Assembly: GCA_910592205.1 (NCBI GenBank)
Contig: CAJVPJ010000238.1
Span: forward strand, 1 to 32,591
Direction: 5' to 3'
DNA length: 32,591 nucleotides
From: Paraglomus occultum
Taxonomy: Eukaryota > Glomeromycota > Glomeromycetes > Paraglomerales > Paraglomeraceae
This document shows, piece after piece, positions 21,750 to 29,862 of the stretch; position 1 is the stretch's first letter, and each line of letters opens with the position of its first letter. A model generated the notes under the pieces. That model did not search any database. It was given only the letters and a program-made list of their open reading frames with translations, and had not been told where the DNA came from. A program made the position numbers and the translations under genes.

Positions 21750-22329
21750 GTTTCGAGGCGCTAATCCTAAGAAAAAAATGGATTTCAAAAGTGGGTGCTA
21801 AAAAAGAAATTGCAACTTGATTTTTGTAATGCCCGAAATAAGGAGGATTGTTATTGGTGTATTTTGACGGTCAGTGCTTTTATCTTAGCGTAAGGCTTTT
21901 ATAAGTGTTCCTGATTTTTATCCGGAGACTTTTTCTACATTATCAATTCTTCGGATTTTGACAAATGCGATCTAATACTAATTGTTTACTGCAAATTATA
22001 CATTAGAGATCTACCAGTCTGGTAATTAGATGCTAATATATATAACATTCGGTTGTATAAAGGAGATTCGCCACCCAAAGACATTGTTGAGAGCATTCCC
22101 AAACAAAGACATTGTTGAGAGTATTCCCAAAATTATACCACAAAACAGAGCATTATAATAATGTTAAGTGGAACTTGCATTTTATTACGTTTGGATATTT
22201 CCGTAACATAATATGAAGCCCGTCATACGGAACACAAACACGTTCTCTAATGTCGTGTATCTAGGGCATACCTATAACGTGTTCACAAGTTTGGTAAATT
22301 TTCTTTTTCTTTTCTTTGACTCGCCAATA
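21750..22329. other. intergenic stretch before RMI1
   Basis: AT-rich. It contains a two-copy tandem repeat at 22076-22131. The RMI1 frame is open upstream to 22213, but those 39 residues look like translated leader and are left out of the model. Confidence 0.5.
22076..22131. repeat. 28-nt tandem duplication
   Basis: Two adjacent copies begin caaagacattgttgagag and end attcccaaa. They differ at a single base. Confidence 0.9.
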
Positions 22330-23505
22330 ATGAACTCGGACTTAACACGTTACTTCAACTCCCGGAGTATTTATCTTAACCCAACGTGGCTTTCTGATAC
22401 ACTCTCTAACCTTTCTTCATCCTCTTCGTCCTCTTCGTCTGCGACTACTCATGTCTATAATGTCTTCCTTCGCACCCCGCTTCGTTTATCCTCCATTCCC
22501 TCTCTCCCACCGAATACGACAGATTTGCATGATAGCCGCATTGCCGTATCTAAACCGATCGTTCTCGAGATACTTGATATCATGGAAGTGGGGATATCAT
22601 TACAAAGCATATTCGATACGATCTGCGCATACCAAACCGGTTCTGTGAAGAAAGGAAATAAATATAAGGATATTAGAGAGGAGAGAGATAAACCGTGTGA
22701 TTTTCCAAGAAAGATGTTGAAATTTGTGTTGAGCGATGGGCGACAGATCGTGGATGGGATCGAGTATAGACCGATACAAGAAATTAGTTTGAATACGGTA
22801 CTAGGCATGAAGGTGGGTTTACCCGTAAGAAAGAAGCAGAGTTGTTTTAATATGCAAGTAGAATGTCAGTTATTCGCACCTAACTTTTATTTCGTTTTCC
22901 AAAAAAAAAATGTTTGTAATTGATCCCAATCGAAGGAAAGATCCAATTAAGCAATGTTCGTGTGTTGAGGGGCGTGTTACTCTTAGATTCAAGTAATACC
23001 AAAGTGCTTGGCTGTGGATACGATAAGATACGTAACATAGAAGAATTGAAGAAGAAAGTAATGACTTGTTTAGGGTAACTATTGGAAACACGGAAGAGCT
23101 ACATTCTTTACTTGGTTAAAACCTACATTCACCGCTATTATATCATTAAGAATGACAGTTGATCCAGATAGTCAGGTACCACCCTCCTCGGCAGTTACAT
23201 CCTCTCCAAAACGACAATCTCCAGTATCCCACTTTGAGCCAACTCCTCCGTCACCAATTCCACCATCTTCGACTCGGCATGCAGATGGGACTGATAATTC
23301 GCAGAGTGCATTCATTTGTATTGACGACGAAGATGATCTTATAATACGCGATTGGGCTGATTTTGAAACTTACGATGACTGCTTCGAGCCAACTCCCCCG
23401 TCACCAATTCCATCATATTCGACTCAAAATGTAGATCAGAGTGAAAACTCGCAACATGAATTCATTTATATTGACGACGAGGATGAATTTACGTGGGTTG
23501 GCTGA
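22330..23505 (+). CDS. RMI1: RecQ-mediated genome instability protein 1 (Rmi1), OB-fold protein
   Basis: Rmi1 binds topoisomerase III and the RecQ helicase (Sgs1/BLM) and stimulates dissolution of double Holliday junctions. Exons are 22330-22812, 22941-23074 and 23151-23505 (972 nt, 323 aa plus stop), with GT-AG introns in phase. Family signatures are LNPTWLSDTL at the start, VYNVFLRTPLRLSSIPSLPP, KPIVLEILDIMEVGIS, FPRKMLKFVLSDGRQIVDGI and EYRPIQEISLNTVLGMK. The second exon gives LSNVRVLRGVLLLDSSNTKV, the OB-fold core. A nine-serine run lies around residues 28-36. The C-terminal third is disordered and contains a 50-residue duplication: FEPTPPSPIP at residues 234 and 284, each ending in an acidic motif (FICIDDEDD, FIYIDDEDE). 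ATG 22330 was chosen because it directly precedes the conserved region. The last exon is less certain than the first two. The RecQ gene lies tail to tail 757 bp away. Confidence 0.85.
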
Positions 23506-23518
23506 AAAGTAATGCGAA
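23491..23518 (+). mobile_element. mariner-like terminal-repeat resemblance at the RMI1 stop
   Basis: The string gggttggctgaaaagtaatg, running into gcgaag, resembles mariner terminal inverted repeats as I remember them. It overlaps the last codons and stop of RMI1. I did not find the matching inverted end in the window or a mariner transposase, so this may be chance or a solo end. Confidence 0.2.
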
Positions 23519-23839
23519 GAAGTCTTCATTCCCTAAACTTATGTTGCAACATCAAAATAAACTATTTCATTGTTTAAAGCAGTGGTATCTCTATCTGTGC
23601 AAAGTTGTAACCTACGCCGATTCTCGAATGATGAGGATAAATTCGACGATTAAGAGTATTTCGAGAAATATTTGTATGTAACACGAGCTTAACAGTTACA
23701 CAATGTTGAAATGACGCGACGATCAAAGGGTGTTGAGGAGCTTCCTGTCATTGTCATGAACAGTCTCATCGAAGCTAACGTGTGTGAAGGAGGACTATAA
23801 CCGAATTTGAAACTAATTAACATTCGAAAAGGGTTGTGC

Positions 23840-24004
23840 TCAAAAAACGATAATACTGTAATCTCGTCCAGATAATAGCTTTTCATTTTCCAAATGCTCA
23901 TCACAGCCCAGTGCCACGTTATCGCCTACCTTCTTAATAATATTATGTAGGGTTTCATAATATTTGGCTTCTCGACCAGGAACTAGCGCTAGTTCTTCCG
24001 GATA
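23840..24004 (-). CDS. orphan coding-like exon, family unknown
   Basis: This is an open stretch of 54 codons ending in TGA, preceded by a good acceptor (TTGCCTTCATTGTAG). The peptide is protein-like and charged: YPEELALVPGREAKYYETLH, then IIKKVGDNVALGCDEHLE and NEKLLSGRDYSIIVF. It is not a family I recognise. The upstream exon it would need lies in the roughly 257 bases before the RecQ stop or inside another transcript, and I could not find it. An alternative frame from an ATG near 24044 encodes a short signal-peptide-like sequence (MSVLALVIAFIVVSG), and both frames cannot be right. It could be a relic, an alternative RecQ 3' exon or a small gene. Confidence 0.25.
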   Translation of the reverse strand, partial: YPEELALVPGREAKYYETLHNIIKKVGDNVALGCDEHLENEKLLSGRDYSIIVF

Positions 24005-24053
24005 CTACAATGAAGGCAATCACTAGGGCGAGCACCGACATAACTTTATGCTT

Positions 24054-24085
24054 CTTTCTCTCTCTCTCTCTCTCTCTTTTTTTTT
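24054..24085. repeat. (CT)n and T tract
   Basis: About twelve CT dinucleotides followed by nine T residues. Confidence 0.9.
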
Positions 24086-24107
24086 AGTTTGACTAGTATC
24101 TACTATA

Positions 24108-24126
24108 TGTTCATACAGTATGAACA
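24108..24126. other. 19-bp palindrome
   Basis: tgttcatac-a-gtatgaaca: perfect 9-bp arms around one base. It lies between convergent genes; it could be a protein-binding site or chance. Confidence 0.5.
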
Positions 24127-24234
24127 ATCATTGTCATTGAACTTGACAAATATCCTCGCCAGATCTAATTCATAAGTCAAACTTGTGTGCAGGAATAAAT
24201 TATATTATTATTCATTTCCCGAATAAAAATATCA

Positions 24235-24240
24235 TTTATT
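24235..24240 (-). terminator. candidate polyadenylation signal of RecQ
   Basis: AATAAA on the minus strand, about 22 nt past the RecQ stop. Confidence 0.5.
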
Positions 24241-24261
24241 TATGTGAATGTTAACATTTGT

Positions 24262-27044
24262 CTAGGCTCTAAATCTTTTTAGAGCATTTCTTAAACTCCT
24301 CCTCTGCGGAGCAGGCACTATTATATTGCTCTTATTATTTCCATTGTTCCATCTTTTCTTTCCATTTCTACGATACTCATTCCTTCGATTATTATCATTA
24401 ATATCAATGTCATTCAGTATATATGACTTGTTTCTTGATTTACTCTTCGGTTGAGGACTAACTGGTTCACCATACAATTTCCTCCGACAATTGTCACAAT
24501 TATTCTTACATTGATCAGGTGATAGATTTTCTCCAAAATATTCCAATACTTGAACTCTTCTACAAACAGACTTGTTCTCGCAGTATGAAACCATTTGCTC
24601 AAGATTGTTTAGCAGACGTTTTCTCTGATCCGATGAATATTCTTGCGACTGGGTTATCAAAAAACGTATGTTGCTTTTATCTCTTTTGGCGTAATATAAT
24701 ACACATTTGGACGGCTTCCCATCTCTTCCCGCTCGACCCGTTTCCTGGTAGTATCCTTCAAGCGACTGAGGTAGGGTGTGATGGAGCACATAACGCACAT
24801 CCGCTTTATCTATTCCCATACCAAACGCAATGGTGGCGCAAATAACATGTAATTCACCATTTTGCCATCTTTTTTGAATAGACTGTCGTTCTTGTTGTCT
24901 CAGTTTCCCGTGATAAAATGCAGCACTGATTCCATATTGTACACTTAACTCCTTATACAGCTTCTCGCATTGCTCAGTTGTTCTGCAGTATATAATGCCT
25001 GCTTTCCCGACACCTTCATCTCGTATAAAGTCTATTATATCACTCGAAACTGTCTTGCTCTTCTTCTCTCTGACCTCGTAGAATAGATTGGGTCGGTTGA
25101 AACTGCGGACGAGTGTGACCGGATTTTTCAAATGCAGCGTATTGATCACGTCTTCGCGAACCTCTCCATTGGCGGTAGCTGTGAGTGCCATCGTTGGAAC
25201 ATCCGGAAAGCGTCCTTTGAGTACTCCGAGATTACTATACTCGGGTCGAAATTCACGACCCCACCGGCTAACACAATGAGCTTCATCAATGACGAATCGA
25301 GCGAGGAACTTTCTCTCATACAGCTTCTGAATCTTATCCATTACTTTCACTCCTTTGCCAACCATCTCAGGAGTCAGATACAGCAATTTTATCTGACAAT
25401 TTAGACTATCTAATTGGTCATATACCAGTTGCTTGGACTTTGCATCTTGAGAGCTATTAATTACACACGCCATAATTCCTAAATTGATCAAATGTTGCAC
25501 TTGGTCTTCTATTAGCGCTAAGAGGGGTGATATAACGATAGTAACTCCACGTGTAACGCCCGTCGTTACTAGAGCTGGCAACTGGTAACAAAGACTCTTG
25601 CCACCTCCAGTGGGCATCAGCACAAAGACGTCTTTACCAGAAAGTGTTGTATTTATTGCTGCCAGTTGTTTTTCTCTGAAAGAAAGCAGTTTAAATGGAT
25701 TAGCCAAGAGAGAATAGACCTCTGCCGTCCATGGATAGGACTGTTTTTCCTCCTCATCGATGACCGCGGGAGTTGACGTCGAAGGTAGTGATAAGATATC
25801 GGGTGATATGTCGGGTGAGATGTTGGGTGAGATATCAGGTGAGATTTGGATTGATTCAATTTTTGAGTTAAGTGTCGCAATGCGAAATATTATCTGTGAT
25901 CTGTGTGAAAATAAACATAAGTATTAAATAAATGAGGTGTATAATGCCTTCATTAATAAATACCGTTCATAATACAGTGCTTGAATAGTACTTTCGTCAG
26001 CATTAGCGTCCTGTAAATCGAGAATCTGATCTGCTATCTGTTGCTTCTTTTGTTTAGCTTCCAATAAGTTTGTCTCCAATTGTTGTAACGGAAGTTGCTA
26101 ATTACCACGAAAGCGAAATTGTTTGATTAGAACGCAATTAATCACATCCTTTGACACTATCGTTAGTAAGAGAATCAGATTCACGTACATCAAGTTCATA
26201 AAATTCGTCGTCTGACGTTATGTCGATGGTGTCCTAATTCAGTGATAATTTTGACAATTAAAAACTGTGCATACGTTTGCCAAAGAGGTTTTCTGTCCAA
26301 TGTTATTACCAGTAATTCTCGATCTTGTTGATTCTGAAAATCGTCCTCCGTTGATGTTACCGATGATTCTCGATCCCGTTGGTTCCTAAAATCGTCCACC
26401 GGTGTTATTGTCGATAATTCTCGATCATGTTTATTCCTAAAATTGTCCTCCGCTGTTATTGTTAATAATTCTCGACCTTGTTGATTCTTGAAGTCGTGCC
26501 TCGGTGTTATTGCTGATAATTCTCGATCATGTTGATTCTTAAGATTGTCCTTCGGTGTTACTGCCGATAATTCTCGGTCATGTTGATCGTCCTCCATTTC
26601 TTCGTCCGAGCTTATTAATGTGAATCCCTATGGAAAAACATTGCCTTAGTATCGAGATAAAGACAATACAATTCTATCTTTACCGTAAACGCGGCCAATT
26701 CTTACATCGCCTTTTTCGTTTTGTTCGTTTTCCATAATTGCAGACTCTATATCCTCCCATTGAATATCTTTATAATAATCGTCATAGTAATCATTTATGA
26801 AGCCATCATCGTACGGATTCGTATTTTCTTGGTGAGTGCGGTCCGGTTCAACAAGCGTATCTTCTGATGAATTACTAAGACGCGTTGAATTATTGTGCGA
26901 GAAATAAATGCTATTCACTACAGGTCTTTTCCTGGGGGGAGATATAACATAATCGTTTAAATCCTCGCGAGGTCGCTTTCGGTGATCTTTGAGCCACTGT
27001 AGCTGCGTATCCAAGTTATTGATCGGACGAAAAGGTCGAGTCAT
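24262..27044 (-). CDS. RecQ family DNA helicase, BLM/Sgs1-like core
   Basis: This is an ATP-dependent 3'-5' DNA helicase for recombination and repair. Exons are 27044-26706, 26627-26310, 26233-26189, 26097-25964 and 25900-24262 (2475 nt, 824 aa plus stop), all GT-AG and in phase. The N-terminal third is disordered and acidic. It has FTLISSDEEMEDD, five and a half 17-residue repeats (residues about 128-219) and IDITSDDEFYELD. A coiled coil follows (about 235-295). Helicase motifs are FREKQLAAI, MPTGGGKSLCYQLPA (Lys380), VIDEAHCVSRWGREFRPEY (DEAH 484-487), MALTATAN, IIYCRTTEQCE and YYQETGRAGRDGK. The zinc module has CENKSVCRRVQVLEYFGE, then CKNNCDNC, closest to BLM/Sgs1. The protein then ends in a basic Asn/Arg-rich tail, with no winged-helix RQC or HRDC domain. 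Exons 1-3 are less conserved, so their borders are less certain than exons 4-5. Confidence 0.88.
26310..26585 (-). repeat. in-gene minisatellite, 51-nt unit, 5.4 copies
   Basis: It encodes repeats of 17 residues with the pattern QHDRELSAITPxDDFxN. The sixth unit is cut by the predicted donor after QQDRELL; its remainder (VITLDRK) is read only if that intron is retained. Confidence 0.8.
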
Positions 27045-27355
27045 GTGTATAGTAAGCTTCGCCGGCTGTTGTTGATGCGAGTCTGTTTTTGTTGATGTGA
27101 TGTGTGTGTACCTTATTGGTCATGGATAGTCATCAGTGTAATGTGACACAAGCGTTTAATCGTGCCGCAGGATCGTAGATTTGTGTTACCAAGCGGAGGA
27201 ATACGTCATTCTGAGAGCTATCCCGTGAACTAAAACGTATCTAATCACGTGTTCAAACATGATGTCATTAAATTTACCAGTATTGTATTAGTCATACACA
27301 CTAAATTAGTATTAATGGGACGACCAGACAACCACACACCAGGAAAAACTCGCAC
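27045..27355. promoter_or_regulatory. shared upstream region of RecQ and TAP42
   Basis: A 311-bp gap between the start codons of two divergent genes. It must hold the 5' UTRs and core promoters of both unless transcripts overlap. I see no clear TATA box. No motif is assigned. Confidence 0.5.
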
Positions 27356-29143
27356 ATGTCAGGCCTATCTTTAAGTGAGGAATTCACACAAGGGCAGCAA
27401 TTATATACTTCTATTGAAGAGTCAACTCTTGATTCAGTTGACTCCGGGTATCAAGTACTACCTCCCTTCTTCAATCAATCTTAATTATTGATCTACGTAA
27501 TTTCTAACCAACCCTCTACTTCTTTAGAACGACGTAAAGAAGGCGATTGGCCATTTCACTAGATGTGAACACTTGGTAAGAGAATTGAGCTTGTTTAGTA
27601 TTAATGAAACTGTTGATGATATAAGCACCACTGATTTGAAGTAAGTCAAGCACAAATACGATAGTATATGCTATACGGGTCTCTAAATGCAAATGGTTCG
27701 TCGTCATGATGCTGCTCGTATTGATATTCTTATAAATGCATTTGTCGATCAAGGTATTTATTGGTCGAAGCTTACCTTGGGGCTCTACATATAAAACTTA
27801 ATGAAGGAGATCGACTAGTCTGTCTTGAAAAGGCAAAGGTAACGTCTTTCTTTCTGCTTGGTTTCGTTTCAAATTCTCTTCATCGGATTTGACACTCAAC
27901 TCCCCTTAATTAGCTCTATCTCGAACAATTTCTAGAAAATGTCGAATTATATTCCCTTATATCCGATCAGGTGAGCGAGAGGGATAGAGAAATGACATAA
28001 AGTATTATGGATTTCGACACTTAGATTGACTCGATCTATCTTAAATTAGGATAAGAAATACCTTGAATCCGTGAAAGCACAAGTTACGCGCGATCCTGCG
28101 AGATCGCGCGATGAAAAAATAGCACGAGCGAAGCGGAAGAAGGAAACCGAAAAGGAATTGAAGGTACGGCAGAGTTATGTAGTGAATGAATAGTGTTTCA
28201 GATTAGTTTGGACGACCGTTAAAACGTCATCGCATAATTGTCTGTTTAATCTTGTCACTTAAATTTGCTTCTATGATCTTTTTTTTATGCACATCCAAGA
28301 CTCTTCAATCATTTCTTCAAAACGCCTTAACTGAAGACAAGGACGACCTTGATCGAAAACATGTTTTGAAGCTTATTGAATTGTTTGTTCAAAAATCAGT
28401 TGATGAGCTAAAAGCTATTATGAACGAAATTGAAATGGTGATCATAATGAAAAGGATGCAAGAGCAATCACGGAATGAACAAACAGATGATCGAGTCAAT
28501 GTTCATCAACCTCAAAGAGCTACAGGTAGTAATGGGTCACTGTTGGACAAAGACGGAAAAGTGAGTACATAGGTTATAAAGAATACTGGTCGTTTTGCAC
28601 GTAATACGAGTGCTAGCTAAGCGTGCACGTTTGATGGTATTTGGAAGGGCTATTTCCTTTAGTCTCGAATATTGTACATATGTGAAATTTAACCAATTTG
28701 TGTTGTTACCAATAATGCAGCCTCAGCGCCCGTTTGTTTTGACTTCCAGACGAGAGGAAATACAAAATTCTTTATGGAGACCTCATTGGCAACTGCCAAC
28801 CATGTCCATCGAAGAGTATTTAGAGTTAGAGCAGCAGCGAGGAAATATTATCTCTGGCGGAGGGTAATTAGGCGCGACTGTGATATCTCGTTCGCTAGTG
28901 TAATGTACTCATTTGGTATCTATTGTCTAGTACAATGCCCGAGAAAGAAGTTGTGGACGATATGGATGAGGCAGCGATTAATGCCGAGACGTATAGGGCT
29001 AGAGAATGGGACGATTTCAAAGATACTAATCCGCGTGGATGGGGTAAATTGCAAAACGTTTATAGTAAATGTTATCCAAATTAATCGGTGTTAACTGTGA
29101 TTCATTTTACTTTGTCTAGGTAACCGTAGAGGAAAAGGCTGAA
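27356..29143 (+). CDS. TAP42: Tap42/alpha-4 (IGBP1) PP2A-type phosphatase regulatory subunit
   Basis: Tap42 binds catalytic subunits of PP2A-like phosphatases (Pph21/22, Sit4) and is a target of TORC1, linking nutrient signals to phosphatase activity. Exons are 27356-27454, 27528-27640, 27754-27838, 27914-27970, 28050-28163, 28300-28560, 28721-28863, 28931-29043 and 29121-29143. They total 1008 nt (335 aa plus stop), all GT-AG and in phase. Family signatures are SGLSLSEEFTQGQQLYTSIE at the start, LVRELSLFSINETVDDISTT, DLKYLLVEAYLGALHIKL and RLVCLEKAK in the helical N-domain. A basic stretch (KIARAKRKKETEKELK) follows. Near the end are LPTMSIEEYLELE and AREWDDFKDTNPRGWGNRR. The length matches IGBP1 (about 340 aa). 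It diverges from RecQ and converges on ATP19. Confidence 0.94.
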
Positions 29144-29269
29144 TGATTACCAGTAAACAAGCAGAAACCTTATTAAAGACAGTCTTTTTGTTATTTATGT
29201 TCGTAGGAAAGAAAGTTTCAAAATTCTTTGTTACAACAACCGGCAATGTTTTTCTTGCTAGTTGAATTG

Positions 29270-29275
29270 AATAAA
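29270..29275 (+). terminator. candidate polyadenylation signal of TAP42
   Basis: AATAAA 127 nt past the TAP42 stop, with a second AAATAAA about 10 nt later. The two convergent transcripts (TAP42 and ATP19) probably end close together here. Confidence 0.35.
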
Positions 29276-29354
29276 TGTCAAATAAACATTTCATAGGAAA
29301 TTCGCCAAATATCACTTTGATGTGCACTCACTCGTCAGCACACTTGTTTGACTC

Positions 29355-29699
29355 TTAGTGTTCTTTTTTCTCAGCTTCAAGCAAGTATTCCTTGATAAAT
29401 GCTTCTTCCTCGGGAGAAGAAGCATTTATAGGAGGAGACGTATAACGAGGGTCAGGTTCCTTTGCTTTTGCTCGCAGTCGAAGAAGCAGAATAGGTGTTG
29501 CAACCGCTGCATAGGTTGCTAATGCAAGCTGCGAAAGTGATTAGCGGAGACGAATAGTGATAAGTCGCAAATAGTCTATTAACACTTGTTTTATAACAAA
29601 TAACATTACTAATTAATAGTCCAAGTAGAAGTTCAATCGCTTATTTCTTACATATTTACTCGGCACTTGCCTTCCTCCGATAATAAACGAAGCACCCAT
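29355..29699 (-). CDS. ATP19: mitochondrial F1Fo ATP synthase subunit k (Atp19)
   Basis: Subunit k is a small inner-membrane protein of the mitochondrial ATP synthase that associates with the dimer. Minus-strand exons are 29699-29652 and 29528-29355. They total 222 nt (73 aa plus stop), joined by a GT-AG intron in phase 0. The protein starts MGASFIIGGRQVPSKY, as in yeast Atp19 (MGAAYHFMGK...). It has one membrane segment (LALATYAAVATPILLLRL), a basic anchor (RAKAKEPDPRY) and an acidic C-terminal helix ending EEEAFIKEYLLEAEKKEH, which aligns with the EEKFIENYL region of yeast Atp19. Length is close to the yeast protein (68 aa). Because both exons are short, the gene is easily missed by ORF-length filters. 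Confidence 0.85.
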
Positions 29700-29862
29700 G
29701 GCTAATTTATCAGTTAGAAAAATAGCAAATCTAACATTTCTTACAAAATCGGTTATATCACGTGATATTTACTGTCATCAATTAACACAAGTATACAAAT
29801 GTAAAATACGTTTGAGATTAAAGTTTATTAAACACTAAATAGGCTTAATAAGTCTATAGTAC
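29700..29862. other. short gap between TSR1 end and ATP19 start
   Basis: 163 bp. It holds the 3' flank of TSR1 and the 5' flank of ATP19, both on the minus strand. A minus-strand AATAAA lies at 29824-29829, about 34 nt past the TSR1 stop. Confidence 0.5.
29824..29829 (-). terminator. candidate polyadenylation signal of TSR1
   Basis: AATAAA on the minus strand about 34 nt past the TSR1 stop. Confidence 0.5.

Larger units (their letters stand above)
23506..24261. other. gap between convergent RMI1 and RecQ
   Basis: It contains the mariner-like string at its left edge, an orphan minus-strand exon candidate (23840-24004), a (CT)n tract at 24054-24085 and a short palindrome at 24108-24126. The remaining sequence shows no recognised gene. 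Confidence 0.45.

Noticed and set aside
24519-24845. Plus-strand frame opposite the RecQ helicase core
   Set aside because: Antisense shadow of a conserved coding region.
25653-25880. 75-codon minus-strand frame beginning MRHLTQ inside RecQ
   Set aside because: The conserved RecQ reading (SYPWTAEVYSLLANPF) uses another frame of the same DNA.
27516-27752. 78-codon minus-strand frame across TAP42 exon 2
   Set aside because: Overlaps a well-supported exon and intron on the other strand; no motif.
872-29143. Functional TORC1 cluster formed by NPR3 and TAP42
   Set aside because: The genes are 24 kb apart with unrelated genes and a desert between them; co-location alone is not evidence.
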